Shown: positions 34,857-44,344, numbered from the stretch's first letter. The stretch is 64,000 nucleotides of DNA from MGBC114844 sp910585855 (GCA_965646165.1 CBFFYP010000008.1:17459-81458), one strand, 5' to 3'. Notes: generated by a model not told the origin, from the letters alone. Made by a program: numbers and translations.

Positions 34857-36536
34857 GTGTCAGTTACTACGATAGATGCAAAAATGCTCCAGAAGATGTT
34901 TTTGGCAGGTGCTAAGAATCTGGAAGCAAAAAAAGAATGGATTAATGAATTAAATGTATTTCCTGTGCCGGACGGAGATACTGGTACAAATATGACGCTT
35001 ACAATTATGGCGGCTGCCAAAGAAGTGGACGCTTTGGAAACCGTGACATTTGAAACTTTGGCAAAAGCAATTTCTTCTGGTTCTCTGCGGGGGGCAAGAG
35101 GAAATTCGGGAGTTATTCTTTCTCAGTTGTTTAGAGGATTTACAAAGGTAATTAAAACACAGGAGGATGTGTTAGATTCTGTTGTTTTGGCAGAAGCTTT
35201 GACCCGGGCTACGGAAACGGCTTATAAAGCAGTTATGAAGCCAAAGGAAGGGACGATTCTTTCAGTAGCGAGGGGAATTTCAGAGAAGGCAGCAGAGATT
35301 GCGGATGTGACGCCGGATTTGGCAGAGTTTATGGAACAGATTTTGGCAAATGGGGATGAAGTATTGGCAAGAACACCGGAGATGCTTCCTGTGCTGAAAC
35401 AGGCAGGGGTGGTAGATTCTGGCGGGCAGGGACTGATGCAGGTTTTAAAGGGGATGCAGGATGCGTTCTTAGGCAAAGAAGTGGACTTTTCGCTGGAAGA
35501 AAAGACGGATAGTCAAGCTGAAGTACGGATTCAGAAATCGGAAGAAACTGAGATTACATTTGGGTATTGTACAGAATTTATTCTTATGGCAGAACAGGAG
35601 TTTACTTCGGCAAAGGAACAGGAGTTAAAAGGATTTTTTAGTTCGATTGGAGATTGTGTTGTCGTTGTTTCGGATGATGAAGTGGTAAAGGTGCATGTGC
35701 ATACCAATCATCCCGGGCAGGCGATTGAAAAGGCATTGTCCTATGGGGCACTTAGTAAGATAAAGATCGATAATATGAGAGAAGAACATCAAGAGAAACT
35801 GATTAAGGATGCTAATAAAAAGCAAAAAGAACAGATAAAGACTGTGCAGGAGAAACAAAATACGGCAGAGCCTAGAAAGGCAGTCGGATTTATTGCGGTG
35901 TCAGTGGGAGAGGGGTTAGATGCGATCTTTCAGGGGCTTGGAGTGGATTATTTGATTCCGGGCGGACAGACGATGAATCCTAGTACGGAAGATATGATAG
36001 AAGCGATTGCTAAGGTTAATGCAGATACGGTATTTATTTTACCAAATAATTCTAATATTATTCTTGCAGCACAGCAGGCAACTTATCTGGTAGAAGATAA
36101 AAAGATTTTGGTAGTTCCTTCTAAGACGATACCGCAGGGAATTACGGCTGTTATCAATTATATGACAGATAAGACACCGGAAGAGAATTTGGAATCTATG
36201 ATAAAAGAGATGAAACGTGTAAAAACAGGTCAGGTGACTTATGCGGTTCGAAATACAGTGATTGATGATAAAGAGATTAAAGAAAATGATATTATGGGGC
36301 TTGGAGATCATACGATTCTTTCTGTTGGAAAGGAAGTGGAATCAGTTGCTTTGGAGATGATTGCAGGAATGATGGAAGAGGATGCGGAGCTGATTAGTAT
36401 TTATTATGGAGCAGATATTGCACAGGATGTGGCAGAGAAGTTGGCAGAGAAAGTGAGAAAGGTTTATTCTGGGTGTGAGGTGGAGCTGCAGGCTGGGGGG
36501 CAGCCGATTTATTATTATATTATATCTGTGGAATAA
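34857..36536 (+). CDS. fakA: DAK2-domain fatty acid kinase-like protein (FakA/YloV)
   Basis: A 559-residue FakA-type protein. The N-terminal DAK2 domain (residues 1-200) has the nucleotide/metal motif NVFPVPDGDTGTNM and SGSLRGARGNSGVILSQLFRG, with DSGGQGL further on. A middle domain follows (about 225-310, FGYCTEFIL...HVHTNHPG), and then a C-terminal DegV-like domain (VGFIAVSVGEGLDAIF, LPNNSNI, VVPSKTIPQGI). In relatives it phosphorylates fatty acids held by a DegV/FakB protein for phospholipid synthesis; no fakB is in this window. The start is a GTG with AGGAGG upstream. Confidence 0.92.
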   Translation: MSVTTIDAKMLQKMFLAGAKNLEAKKEWINELNVFPVPDGDTGTNMTLTIMAAAKEVDALETVTFETLAKAISSGSLRGARGNSGVILSQLFRGFTKVIKTQEDVLDSVVLAEALTRATETAYKAVMKPKEGTILSVARGISEKAAEIADVTPDLAEFMEQILANGDEVLARTPEMLPVLKQAGVVDSGGQGLMQVLKGMQDAFLGKEVDFSLEEKTDSQAEVRIQKSEETEITFGYCTEFILMAEQEFTSAKEQELKGFFSSIGDCVVVVSDDEVVKVHVHTNHPGQAIEKALSYGALSKIKIDNMREEHQEKLIKDANKKQKEQIKTVQEKQNTAEPRKAVGFIAVSVGEGLDAIFQGLGVDYLIPGGQTMNPSTEDMIEAIAKVNADTVFILPNNSNIILAAQQATYLVEDKKILVVPSKTIPQGITAVINYMTDKTPEENLESMIKEMKRVKTGQVTYAVRNTVIDDKEIKENDIMGLGDHTILSVGKEVESVALEMIAGMMEEDAELISIYYGADIAQDVAEKLAEKVRKVYSGCEVELQAGGQPIYYYIISVE

Positions 36537-36553
36537 TTGGTTGGGAGAAAAAT

Positions 36554-36576
36554 GGCAGCAGGAGGCTGCCTTTTTT
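36554..36576 (+). terminator. Rho-independent terminator after fakA
   Basis: GGCAGC, loop AGGAG, GCTGCC, then six T. It lies 17 nt after the fakA stop and separates it from recG. Confidence 0.85.
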
Positions 36577-36586
36577 CGTTCATGTG

Positions 36587-36767
36587 GGACGCTGAAAGCC
36601 AAATGGTATTCTATTCCGAGCCCGCTTGCGTTAGCATTTCCTATTTTCATAGCGGATACTAAGACGCTAAAATACAGCAACACAGCGTCTAAGTGCCGGT
36701 GGAAAATGATGACCCTGCATAGAACACCATTTGGCTTTCGGCTGTGTACTCCAGACCGAAAAAATGG
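36587..36767 (+). repeat. VAP element C5
   Basis: Left arm GGACGCTGAAAGCCAAATGG, right arm CCATTTGGCTTTCGGCTGTG, terminus CTCCAGACCGAAAAAATGG. The inner CCGAGCCCGCTTGCG, TAGCGGATACTAAGACGC and AAGTGCCGGTGGAAAATGATG block is retained. Confidence 0.85.
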
Positions 36768-36819
36768 TAATGAATAATAAGATGTTTGCTGTAGTGTGAT
36801 GTGCTGAGGGGGAATAATG

Positions 36820-36871
36820 AGCTGCATAGAACGTCATTCGGCTGTGTACGCCAGACTAAAAAAATGATAAC
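36820..36871 (+). repeat. Right-end fragment of a VAP class C element (C6)
   Basis: GCTGCATAGAACGTCATTCGG, CTGTGTACGCCAGACTAAAA repeats the right end of C5 with changes. No left half is present. It lies just before recG. Confidence 0.6.
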
Positions 36872-36909
36872 AAATGGTAAGAGATTTGGATTGGAAGGAG
36901 TGTGATAAG

Positions 36910-38979
36910 ATGGGAACGCCTATTTCTTCTTTGAAGGGGATTGGAACGAAGACAGCAAAATTGTATGCGAAAATTGGGGTTGAAACAGTAGAGGATCTAC
37001 TTACGTATTATCCACGGAATTATGATATTTTTAAAGAGCCTGTAAAGATTGGAATGGTTTCGGAGGGAATTGCTGCGGTGGAGGGGATGGTGATAAGGAC
37101 ACCTGAGAAAAAAGAGAGTGGAAATCTTCAGATTGTTACGACCATGATTCGGGATGAATCTGGGGTTTTGGTTCTTACTTGGTATAATATGCCTTTTTTG
37201 GTAAAAACGCTTTTGCCCGGCAGCCGATATGTGTTTCGGGGGCGGATTAGAAAGAAGAATGGACGTTTGGTAATGGAACATCCGAATATGTTTACATTGG
37301 GACAGTATGAAACACTGATTCAGGTGATGCAGCCTATTTATGGTTTGACGTCTGGGCTTTCTAATCATGCTGTGATTAAGGCAGTAAAACAGGCTTTAGA
37401 GGGAAAGCGAATGGAAAAGGAGTATTTGCCGGAAGTAGTTCGAAAGACGTATCAACTGGATTCATTTTCGTCTGTATTAGAGCAGATTCATTTTCCAAAG
37501 GATATGGAAACTTATAAAAATGCAAGAAGACAGGTTGTATTTGAAGAGTTTTTTACTTTTGTATTGGCACTTCGGATGCTGAAAGAGGAAAATATTCGAA
37601 CAAAGAATCATTTTGTTATGAAACCGGTTGCGGAAACAGAGGATTTTATTGCTGCTTTGCCCTATTGTCTTACAAATGCGCAAAGGAAGGTCTGGCAGGA
37701 GATACAAAAGGATTTGCAGGGCAGTCAGGCAATGAATCGATTAGTACAGGGGGATGTAGGATCGGGAAAGACGATTATTGCTGTTTTGGCATTGTTAGAA
37801 ACGGCTTGTCATGGGTATCAGGGCGCACTTATGGTGCCTACAGAGGTGCTTGCCAAACAGCATTACCAGTCTATGACAGAGTTATTTTCAAAGTATGGGG
37901 TGAAAAAAAGAGTAATTTTGCTGATTGGATCGATGACGGCAAAAGAGAAAAAGACGGCATATGAAGAAATTGCTTCTCATCAGGCAGATATTATAATAGG
38001 GACACATGCTTTGATTCAGGAAAAGGTAGTTTATGATAGACTGGCACTTGTGATTACAGATGAACAGCATCGGTTTGGAGTAAGACAGAGGGAGGAATTG
38101 GCTGGAAAGGGAGGAAAAACAAAGGAGGAAATGGCGGCTGTTCATGTATTAGTAATGTCCGCTACACCGATTCCCCGTACATTGGCAATTATTTTATATG
38201 GAGATTTGGATATTTCGGTGATTGACGAGCTTCCGGCAAATCGGCTTCCTATTAAAAACTGTGTGGTGGATACCAGTTATAGACAGAAGGCTTATCGTTT
38301 TATTGAAAAAGAGATGGAAAAGGGAAGGCAGATTTATGTGATTTGTCCGATGATAGAGGAAAATGAGCAGATTGAAGCAGAAAATGTGATTGGGTATGCG
38401 CAGGTGCTGCAAAAGAATTTGTCTTCCGATGTTCGGATTGCATATCTGCATGGGAGAATGAAAGCGAAAGAGAAAAATACAATTATGGAACAGTTTGCGG
38501 CAAATCAGATTCAGGTATTGGTGGCTACTACGGTAGTTGAAGTTGGAGTAAATGTACCTAATGCCAGTGTAATTATGGTGGAAAATGCAGAGCGGTTTGG
38601 GCTGGCACAGCTTCATCAGCTTCGGGGGCGAGTGGGACGGGGAATCCATCAGTCTTATTGTATTTTTGTATCTGCGTCAAAAAATAAGGATACACAAAAG
38701 CGATTAGAAATTTTAAATCAGTCGAATGACGGATTTTTTATAGCAGGAGAAGACTTAAAACTTCGAGGACCGGGGGATTTTTTTGGAGTCAGGCAAAGTG
38801 GGGTGATGGAATTTAAAATGGGGGATATTTTTACGGATGCTAAAATTTTAAAGGAGGCAGCGGAGGCGGCGGGGATGATTTTAGAGGAAGATCCTTTTTT
38901 GGAGAGTGGGGAAAATGGGAAGTTAAGGGAGTATATGGAGGGGTATGTGACGGAGCAGTTGGTTAGGATTAATCTTTGA
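36910..38979 (+). CDS. recG: ATP-dependent DNA helicase RecG
   Basis: A 689-residue helicase that remodels stalled replication forks and Holliday junctions. An N-terminal helix-hairpin-helix and OB wedge domain (SLKGIGTKTAKLYAKIGVET; GMVIRTPEKK) precede the motor: motif I VQGDVGSGKTIIA, motif II ITDEQHRFGV, motif III VMSATPIPRTLA, motif VI QLRGRVGRG. The C-terminal GEDLKLRGPGDFFGVRQSG is the TRG-type motif. The start at 36910 (MGTPIS) has GGAAGGAG upstream; an earlier ATG at 36874 would add 12 residues and lacks a site. Unlike in Bacillus, a terminator and class C repeats separate it from fakA. Confidence 0.97.
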   Translation: MGTPISSLKGIGTKTAKLYAKIGVETVEDLLTYYPRNYDIFKEPVKIGMVSEGIAAVEGMVIRTPEKKESGNLQIVTTMIRDESGVLVLTWYNMPFLVKTLLPGSRYVFRGRIRKKNGRLVMEHPNMFTLGQYETLIQVMQPIYGLTSGLSNHAVIKAVKQALEGKRMEKEYLPEVVRKTYQLDSFSSVLEQIHFPKDMETYKNARRQVVFEEFFTFVLALRMLKEENIRTKNHFVMKPVAETEDFIAALPYCLTNAQRKVWQEIQKDLQGSQAMNRLVQGDVGSGKTIIAVLALLETACHGYQGALMVPTEVLAKQHYQSMTELFSKYGVKKRVILLIGSMTAKEKKTAYEEIASHQADIIIGTHALIQEKVVYDRLALVITDEQHRFGVRQREELAGKGGKTKEEMAAVHVLVMSATPIPRTLAIILYGDLDISVIDELPANRLPIKNCVVDTSYRQKAYRFIEKEMEKGRQIYVICPMIEENEQIEAENVIGYAQVLQKNLSSDVRIAYLHGRMKAKEKNTIMEQFAANQIQVLVATTVVEVGVNVPNASVIMVENAERFGLAQLHQLRGRVGRGIHQSYCIFVSASKNKDTQKRLEILNQSNDGFFIAGEDLKLRGPGDFFGVRQSGVMEFKMGDIFTDAKILKEAAEAAGMILEEDPFLESGENGKLREYMEGYVTEQLVRINL

Positions 38980-38991
38980 GTTTTTGGGAGG

Positions 38992-39365
38992 GGACGCCAG
39001 ATAGAGGGGGACGCTAGATGTGAACCCCCTAGGCAGACTGCTGTTCCGGTTTCCAAAAAGTAAGAAGTTCTAAGACTTCTGCATGATAACACATCCAACC
39101 GGACAGACCGGGGCGCAATTCGCCCTTGTGGCAGTCAAAACGTTACGGGCATACGAAGGGATGTAATCTGCTGTGATAAGATGGCTTCTCTTTTATACGG
39201 GCTAAACACGCCCCTTTTTTTGCATACCCTGCATGGAAGCAGGATATGCAAAAAATCTTAGGTTTTCTGGCAGAAGTCAAGAACTTCTAACTTTTTTCCA
39301 AAGTCACTGCAGTCTGCCTAGGGGGTTCGCATCTGGCTGTTTCTTGACTCCGAAACAAAAAAGGA
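38992..39365 (+). repeat. VAP element A7 (arm-swapped copy)
   Basis: Class A core, but the outer arm has different sequence: GATGTGAACCCCCTAGGCAG on the left and CTGCCTAGGGGGTTCGCATC on the right, in place of GATTCGAAAACGGTGGGC. The two sides remain complementary. The left end is doubled (GGACGCCAGATAG and GGACGCTAGATG). It begins 12 nt after the recG stop. Confidence 0.88.
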
Positions 39366-39552
39366 ATTTTGGTTATTGGCTACAGTATGGGAATCTCTCC
39401 TGTTGACAGTTATAATTTGGGAAAGCAGGATAAAAATGGGATGTTCTTACATAATTTTTGTTAATAAAAAGCTTGCATATTCGGGCATAAACAAGTATAA
39501 TCAAATATAAACAAGTAAGAACAATTAAAAATGCGAAATTGAGGTATTGATT

Positions 39553-40335
39553 ATGTTTATGGAAGAACGACAGAAGGATATTATTTGTAAGATAAACGAA
39601 ACAGGACGGATTCTGGTATCAGAAATTCAGGAATATTATAAAATTTCGGCGGATTGTGCAAGACGGGACTTAAGGATATTGGAAAGTAAAGGATTGCTGC
39701 AGAGAACACATGGCGGTGCTATTACAGTTAATCCAAAAGAAATTTATCCTATGCCTACATATAATCCAATTGATGTAAAAGAAATTCAGACGGATTATCT
39801 GGCAGTTGCCCAAAAAGCAATCGAATATATTCAAAATAAGGATGTTATTTATATTACCACATCTTTAGTCGGATATTATATGGCTGAAAATCTGCCGGAA
39901 GATATAACCATTACAGTGTTGACAAATTCCGTTACCATTGCAGAGGTATTGCGGAAAAAAATGAATCTATCCGTTATATTATTGGGCGGTGAAATGTCCC
40001 ATCGTGGTCACTGCCATGATTTTTATACTATTCAAATGATAAAAAATATTCGAATGGATAAAGCGTTTTTATCACATGCAGCATTATCTTTGGATTTTGG
40101 AGCTTCCATTCACGATCCAGCCGGTGTGGAATTTGGAAAAGCTGTGATGAAGAACAGCGGAATGAATATTGGGCTGTATCCGTCTAAGAAGATAGGAAAA
40201 AATTCCATCCATTCTGTATGTCAGGTAAAAGATTATGATTTACTGATTACGGACAATCATGTATCTGAGGATTTTCTGATACAGATTAGGGAACTTGGAG
40301 TTGCTGTAGAAATAGTTAGTTTGAAGGAGGTATGA
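39553..40335 (+). CDS. DeoR-family transcriptional regulator
   Basis: A 260-residue regulator with an N-terminal DeoR helix-turn-helix (EERQKDIICKINETGRILVSEIQ, then ADCARRDLRILESKGLLQRTHGGA) and a C-terminal sugar-phosphate-sensing domain related to phosphosugar isomerases (VYITTSLVGYYMAENL, VLTNSVTIAEVL, VILLGGEMSHRG, LLITDNHVSE). It likely responds to a phosphorylated metabolite. ATG at 39553 is picked for its GAGG at 8 nt spacing. The next gene starts 3 nt after its stop, so it probably controls that kinase-like gene. Confidence 0.9.
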   Translation: MFMEERQKDIICKINETGRILVSEIQEYYKISADCARRDLRILESKGLLQRTHGGAITVNPKEIYPMPTYNPIDVKEIQTDYLAVAQKAIEYIQNKDVIYITTSLVGYYMAENLPEDITITVLTNSVTIAEVLRKKMNLSVILLGGEMSHRGHCHDFYTIQMIKNIRMDKAFLSHAALSLDFGASIHDPAGVEFGKAVMKNSGMNIGLYPSKKIGKNSIHSVCQVKDYDLLITDNHVSEDFLIQIRELGVAVEIVSLKEV

Positions 40336-40338
40336 GCA

Positions 40339-40956
40339 ATGTATTGTATATTAGTGACAGGTATTCCGGCAGCAGGTAAAAGTACTATGGCAGAGGTCTT
40401 GTCAGAAAGGTTGAAACTTCCTGTTATTTCAAAGGATACCATAAAAGAATTGCTGTTTGACAATGTAGGTTTTCAGTCAAGAACAGAAAAAGTAAATCTT
40501 GGAATTGCCAGTATGGAAATTATGTATTATGCCGCAGGTCAGCTTATGAAAGCAGGACAGCCTTTTATATTAGAAAACAATTTTGAATATTCGTCAGAAT
40601 ATGGAATAAAAAATCTGATAGAAAAATATCAATATTCTGCATTGACCATTACTTTAACAGGTGATTACAACGTGATTTATCAGCGTTTTATGGAGCGGGA
40701 AAATAGTCCTGACAGGCACAGGGGGCATGTTGTGAATGATTGTTATCCGGAAAAGAAAGAGAATAATCTGAACGTTCTAAAAGCAAAAACTATTTCTTAT
40801 GAAAACTTTGTTCGTAGAATAGAACAAAGGGGATTTGATGCCTTTTGCGTTGATGGTAGGCAGATTAAGATTGATACAACAGATTTTTCGAAAATTAATA
40901 TGGGAGAATTATTTTTACAGATTGCGGCATGGAAGGAGGAAATCCTGCATGATTGA
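40339..40956 (+). CDS. P-loop kinase-like ATPase
   Basis: A 205-residue protein of the predicted-kinase (COG0645/zeta-like) group. A Walker A motif GIPAAGKST is at residues 8-16. ISKDTIKELLFDNVGF resembles the substrate-binding part of small-molecule kinases, and LTITLTGDYNVIYQRFMEREN, PDRHRGHVV carries the Arg-rich lid. The substrate is unknown; the operon with a DeoR regulator suggests a sugar, nucleoside or similar small molecule. GGAGG lies 8 nt before the ATG. Confidence 0.8.
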   Translation: MYCILVTGIPAAGKSTMAEVLSERLKLPVISKDTIKELLFDNVGFQSRTEKVNLGIASMEIMYYAAGQLMKAGQPFILENNFEYSSEYGIKNLIEKYQYSALTITLTGDYNVIYQRFMERENSPDRHRGHVVNDCYPEKKENNLNVLKAKTISYENFVRRIEQRGFDAFCVDGRQIKIDTTDFSKINMGELFLQIAAWKEEILHD

Positions 40957-41020
40957 TGCGCATGGAATTGAGAATTGCTGCTTTTTTAAAAATTTTGTGC
41001 GAAAGAGAATCTTTGCTTGA
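40949..41020 (+). pseudogene. 23-codon remnant of a third cistron
   Basis: An ATG overlapping the kinase stop (ATGATTGA) has a strong AGGAGG site 8 nt upstream, as expected for a coupled gene, but the frame ends after 23 codons (MIDAHGIENCCFFKNF...). MIDAHG is how several metal-dependent hydrolases begin, for example TatD-like proteins. The likeliest reading is a deleted gene. A short coupled peptide is the alternative. Confidence 0.3.
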
Positions 41021-41045
41021 CATTACTATGAGGGTATCCTAAAAT
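41017..41045 (+). promoter_or_regulatory. Sigma-A promoter of the MBL-fold gene
   Basis: TTGACA, 17 nt, TAAAAT, 33 nt before the ATG at 41079. It overlaps the end of the 23-codon remnant. Confidence 0.75.
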
Positions 41046-41078
41046 GTTAGAAGATGTCAGGACAAAGGAGCAAGAAAA

Positions 41079-41882
41079 ATGAGGTTGTTAAGTATTGCCA
41101 GTGGAAGCAGTGGGAACTGCATTTATATCGGTGCAGAAAATACCCATATCTTGGTAGATGCCGGGATTAGCGGAAAAAGGGTGGAAGCGGGATTAAATGA
41201 AAATAATCTTACTACAAAGGATGTAAACGGAATTTTAATTACACATGAACATTCCGATCATATCAGCGGATTGGGTGTGTTGGCAAGAAAGTGTCATATT
41301 CCAATTTATGCTACAAAGGAAACATTGGCGGAAATTCGCAGTATGCCTTCTTTGGGAAAAATTGAGGACGAGTTGTATCAGGAAATTGCACCAGATCAGG
41401 AGTTTTGGATTCAGCAGATTCGGATTCGTCCTTTTTCTATTTCCCATGATGCGGCAAATCCGGTGGGCTATCGTTTTTTTCATCGAAACTGTTCAGTTGC
41501 GGTGGCTACTGATATGGGAAAGTATAATGATTATATTGTAGAGAATTTAAAGGGATTAGATGCTATATTGCTGGAGGCGAATCATGATATTCGGATGTTG
41601 GAGATGGGGAGTTATCCTTATTTGTTAAAGCAGAGAATACTAGGAGATTATGGGCATTTGTCAAATGAGTGTTCGGGGAAATTGCTGAGTCGAGTGCTTC
41701 ATGATGGGTTAAGGCATATTGTATTAGGACATTTAAGCAGGGAAAATAATTATGAGGAACTGGCATATGAAACGGTAAAGTTAGAGATTGCAATGGGAGA
41801 AAATACTTATACCGGAAAGGAATTTCCGATTTCGATTGCAAAACGGGATCGTGCAATAAAAATGATTCAAATAGAAAAATAA
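41079..41882 (+). CDS. MBL-fold metallohydrolase (YycJ/WalJ-like)
   Basis: A 267-residue metallo-beta-lactamase-fold protein. It has the start LLSIASGSSGNCIYIG typical of the YycJ group, the metal motif THEHSDHISGL (HxHxDH), ATDMGKYNDYI and GHLSRENN near the end. YycJ relatives are nucleases or DNA-repair-linked hydrolases; no WalRK genes are nearby here. GGAGCAAG precedes the ATG. The gene is followed 25 nt later by an ACT-domain protein, so they may be cotranscribed. Confidence 0.88.
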   Translation: MRLLSIASGSSGNCIYIGAENTHILVDAGISGKRVEAGLNENNLTTKDVNGILITHEHSDHISGLGVLARKCHIPIYATKETLAEIRSMPSLGKIEDELYQEIAPDQEFWIQQIRIRPFSISHDAANPVGYRFFHRNCSVAVATDMGKYNDYIVENLKGLDAILLEANHDIRMLEMGSYPYLLKQRILGDYGHLSNECSGKLLSRVLHDGLRHIVLGHLSRENNYEELAYETVKLEIAMGENTYTGKEFPISIAKRDRAIKMIQIEK

Positions 41883-41907
41883 GTGATAGAATGGATGGAG
41901 ACAGAGA

Positions 41908-42180
41908 ATGAAAAAAACAATTATTACAGTGGTTGGAAAAGATACCGTAGGGATTATTGCAAAGGTTTGTACGTATTTGGCAGAAAATCAGGTCAATATT
42001 TTAGATATTTCTCAGACGATTGTACAAGAGTATTTTAATATGATGATGATTGTAGATATGAGCGGAGCGGCAAAAGACTTTGGAACGATTTCTTCGGAGT
42101 TAGAGCAGGTGGGTACGGAGATTGGCGTACATATTAAACTGCAAAGGGAAGATATTTTTGATAAGATGCATCGAATTTAG
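41908..42180 (+). CDS. ACT-domain protein
   Basis: A 90-residue single ACT domain (IITVVGKDTVGIIAKVCTYLAENQVNILDISQTI), a small ligand-binding fold that usually senses amino acids. The next gene encodes a UPF0210 protein, and this pairing is conserved in many Firmicutes and archaea. The stop lies 23 nt before the UPF0210 start. It may be a regulatory partner of that protein. Confidence 0.92.
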   Translation: MKKTIITVVGKDTVGIIAKVCTYLAENQVNILDISQTIVQEYFNMMMIVDMSGAAKDFGTISSELEQVGTEIGVHIKLQREDIFDKMHRI

Positions 42181-42203
42181 TGTTAGAAAGGATTAGAAAA
42201 GCA

Positions 42204-43568
42204 ATGATAAATAGATTTGAGGTCAATGAAACCAACAATATGATCGAGAAAGAAAATTTGGATGTGCGGACAATTACGCTTGGAATTAGTTTGTTGGATT
42301 GCTGTGACGCCAGCCTTTTGGAAGTAAAGCGAAAAATTTATGAAAAGATTACTGGTTTGGCAAAGGATTTGGTAAAGACCGGAGAGCAGATTGAACTAGA
42401 GTATGGGATTCCGATTGTAAATAAGCGGATTTCTGTTACACCGATTGCATTGGTAGGCGGGGCTGCCTGTAAATCGGAAGAGGATTTTGTGCAGATTGCA
42501 CAGGTATTGGATCAGGCAGCACAGGAAGTAGGAGTAAATTTTATCGGCGGATATTCGGCACTGGTAAGTAAGGGTATGACAGAGGCAGATGAGCGGCTGA
42601 TTCGCTCCATTCCTAGAGCACTTGCCTGTACAGAGCGGGTCTGCAGTTCAGTCAATGTGGGTTCTACGAAGACAGGGATGAATATGGATGCAGTTCGGCT
42701 GATGGGAGAAATGGTAGTGGAAACGGCTGTTCTTACAAAAGAGCAGGATTCACTTGGATGTGCGAAACTGGTTGTATTTTGTAATGCACCGGATGATAAT
42801 CCGTTTATGGCAGGGGCATTTCATGGGGTGACGGAGGCAGATGCCGTGATTCATGTAGGAGTCAGCGGACCGGGTGTGGTAAAATATGCATTGGAGCAGG
42901 TGCGGGGAGAAAGTTTTGAGATACTTTGTGAAACCATTAAAAAGACAGCTTTTAAGATTACACGTGTGGGGCAATTAGTGGCACAGGAAGCTTCTAGAAG
43001 GCTTCAGATTCCTTTTGGCATTATTGATTTGTCACTAGCACCTACTCCGGCGGTAGGGGACAGTGTGGCAGAGATTTTGCAGGAAATCGGTTTGGAGAGT
43101 GTTGGTGCGCCCGGAACAACAGCAGCACTGGCACTGTTAAATGATCAAGTGAAAAAAGGCGGTGTGATGGCATCTTCTTATGTTGGAGGACTGAGCGGGG
43201 CTTTTATTCCAGTCAGTGAGGATCAGGGGATGATCGATGCAGCGGCTCGTGGAGTGCTGACGCTTGAAAAATTGGAGGCAATGACCTGTGTATGTTCGGT
43301 TGGACTCGATATGATTGCAGTTCCGGGAGATACTCCGGCGGCTACCATTGCAGGAATTATTGCAGACGAGGCGGCGATTGGAATGGTAAATCAAAAAACG
43401 ACGGCAGTTCGAATTATTCCTGTAATCGGAAAGGGAGTAGGAGAAACGGTGGAATTTGGCGGGCTGCTTGGATATGCACCTATTATGCCGGTAAATCGGA
43501 TGGATTGTTCGGCTTTTGTCAATCGAAAAGGACGGATTCCTGCTCCGATTCATAGTTTTAAGAATTAG
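42204..43568 (+). CDS. UPF0210 (DUF711, PFL-fold) protein
   Basis: A 454-residue protein of the UPF0210/DUF711 family, structurally related to pyruvate formate-lyase but of unknown function. Family features include the opening MINRFEVNETNNMIEKENLDVRTITLGISL, GGYSALVSKGMTEAD, SSVNVGSTKTGMNMDA and the glycine-rich SVGLDMIAVPGDTPAATIAG. The start at 42204 gives the usual family N-terminus and has AAAGGA upstream; a TTG 8 codons earlier is less likely. No glycyl-radical GxxR motif is apparent, so it is probably not a radical enzyme. Confidence 0.92.
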   Translation: MINRFEVNETNNMIEKENLDVRTITLGISLLDCCDASLLEVKRKIYEKITGLAKDLVKTGEQIELEYGIPIVNKRISVTPIALVGGAACKSEEDFVQIAQVLDQAAQEVGVNFIGGYSALVSKGMTEADERLIRSIPRALACTERVCSSVNVGSTKTGMNMDAVRLMGEMVVETAVLTKEQDSLGCAKLVVFCNAPDDNPFMAGAFHGVTEADAVIHVGVSGPGVVKYALEQVRGESFEILCETIKKTAFKITRVGQLVAQEASRRLQIPFGIIDLSLAPTPAVGDSVAEILQEIGLESVGAPGTTAALALLNDQVKKGGVMASSYVGGLSGAFIPVSEDQGMIDAAARGVLTLEKLEAMTCVCSVGLDMIAVPGDTPAATIAGIIADEAAIGMVNQKTTAVRIIPVIGKGVGETVEFGGLLGYAPIMPVNRMDCSAFVNRKGRIPAPIHSFKN

Positions 43569-43592
43569 GGAGGGATGGCTTTTATTGTCACC

Positions 43593-43950
43593 GGACGCAA
43601 GAGGCGGTCTGCTCATTTTCTTTGCTTGCTCCGCTCTCCGAATGGTAAGAAAGTCTATGGTTTCTGTATCAAAGCACATCCAGCCGGACGAACCGGGGCG
43701 CAATTCGCCCTCACGGCAGCTAAAATAGAACTGGCATACCAAAGGGTGTGACCTGCTACAATGAAACGGCTTCTTTTTTATCCGGGCTAAACACGCCCCT
43801 TTTTTTGCATACCCTGCATGGAAGCAGGATATGCAAAAAATTCTAGGTGTTTCCACAGAAGCCAGACTTTCTAACCATTCTCCGAAGTCGCAGTCAAAGA
43901 AAACGAGCAGACCGCCTCTTGCTGTTGATTGGATCACGGCAGAAAGAATT
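43593..43950 (+). repeat. VAP element B4
   Basis: Class B from GGACGCAAGAGGCGGTCTGC to GCAGACCGCCTCTTGCTG. The arm pair GTCTGC/GCAGAC replaces GTTTGC/GCAAAC of B1, a paired change. The core is complete. It forms a compound with the inverted A8. Confidence 0.87.
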
Positions 43951-43984
43951 AAAAATTTTTATGAAATAGAAAGGCTTGGATAAG

Positions 43985-44344
43985 ATTTTTTTTTGTTTCG
44001 GGGTCAAGAAACAGCCAGATTCGAAAACGGGGGACAACCTGCAGTGACTTTGGAGAAAAGTTAGAAGTTCTTGACTTCTGCTGAAAAACCTAAGATTTTT
44101 TTCACATACTGCTTCTATGCAGTGTGTGAAAAAAAAGGAGCGTGTTTAGCCCGCATTTTATCGGAACGAGATTGTGTTGTGGCAGGCAGTATTGTTTGGG
44201 ATGTCTGTTTCGTATTGGTTATTATGCGGGCGAATTGCGCTCCGGTCTGTCCGGTTGGATAAATGAAAATGCAGAAGTCTTAGAACTTCTTACTTTTTGG
44301 AAACCGGAACAGCAGGTTGTCCCCCGTTTTCGAATCTGGCGTCC
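43985..44344 (-). repeat. VAP element A8 (inverted)
   Basis: Class A on the minus strand, arms GATTCGAAAACGGGGGACAA and TTGTCCCCCGTTTTCGAATC. GGGGGACAA/TTGTCCCCC is a paired variant of GGTGGGC/GCCCACC. The core shows GAGCGTGTTTAGCCCG and GGGCGAATTGCGCTCC, so GGAGCG/CGCTCC also changed on both sides of the core. Confidence 0.87.
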
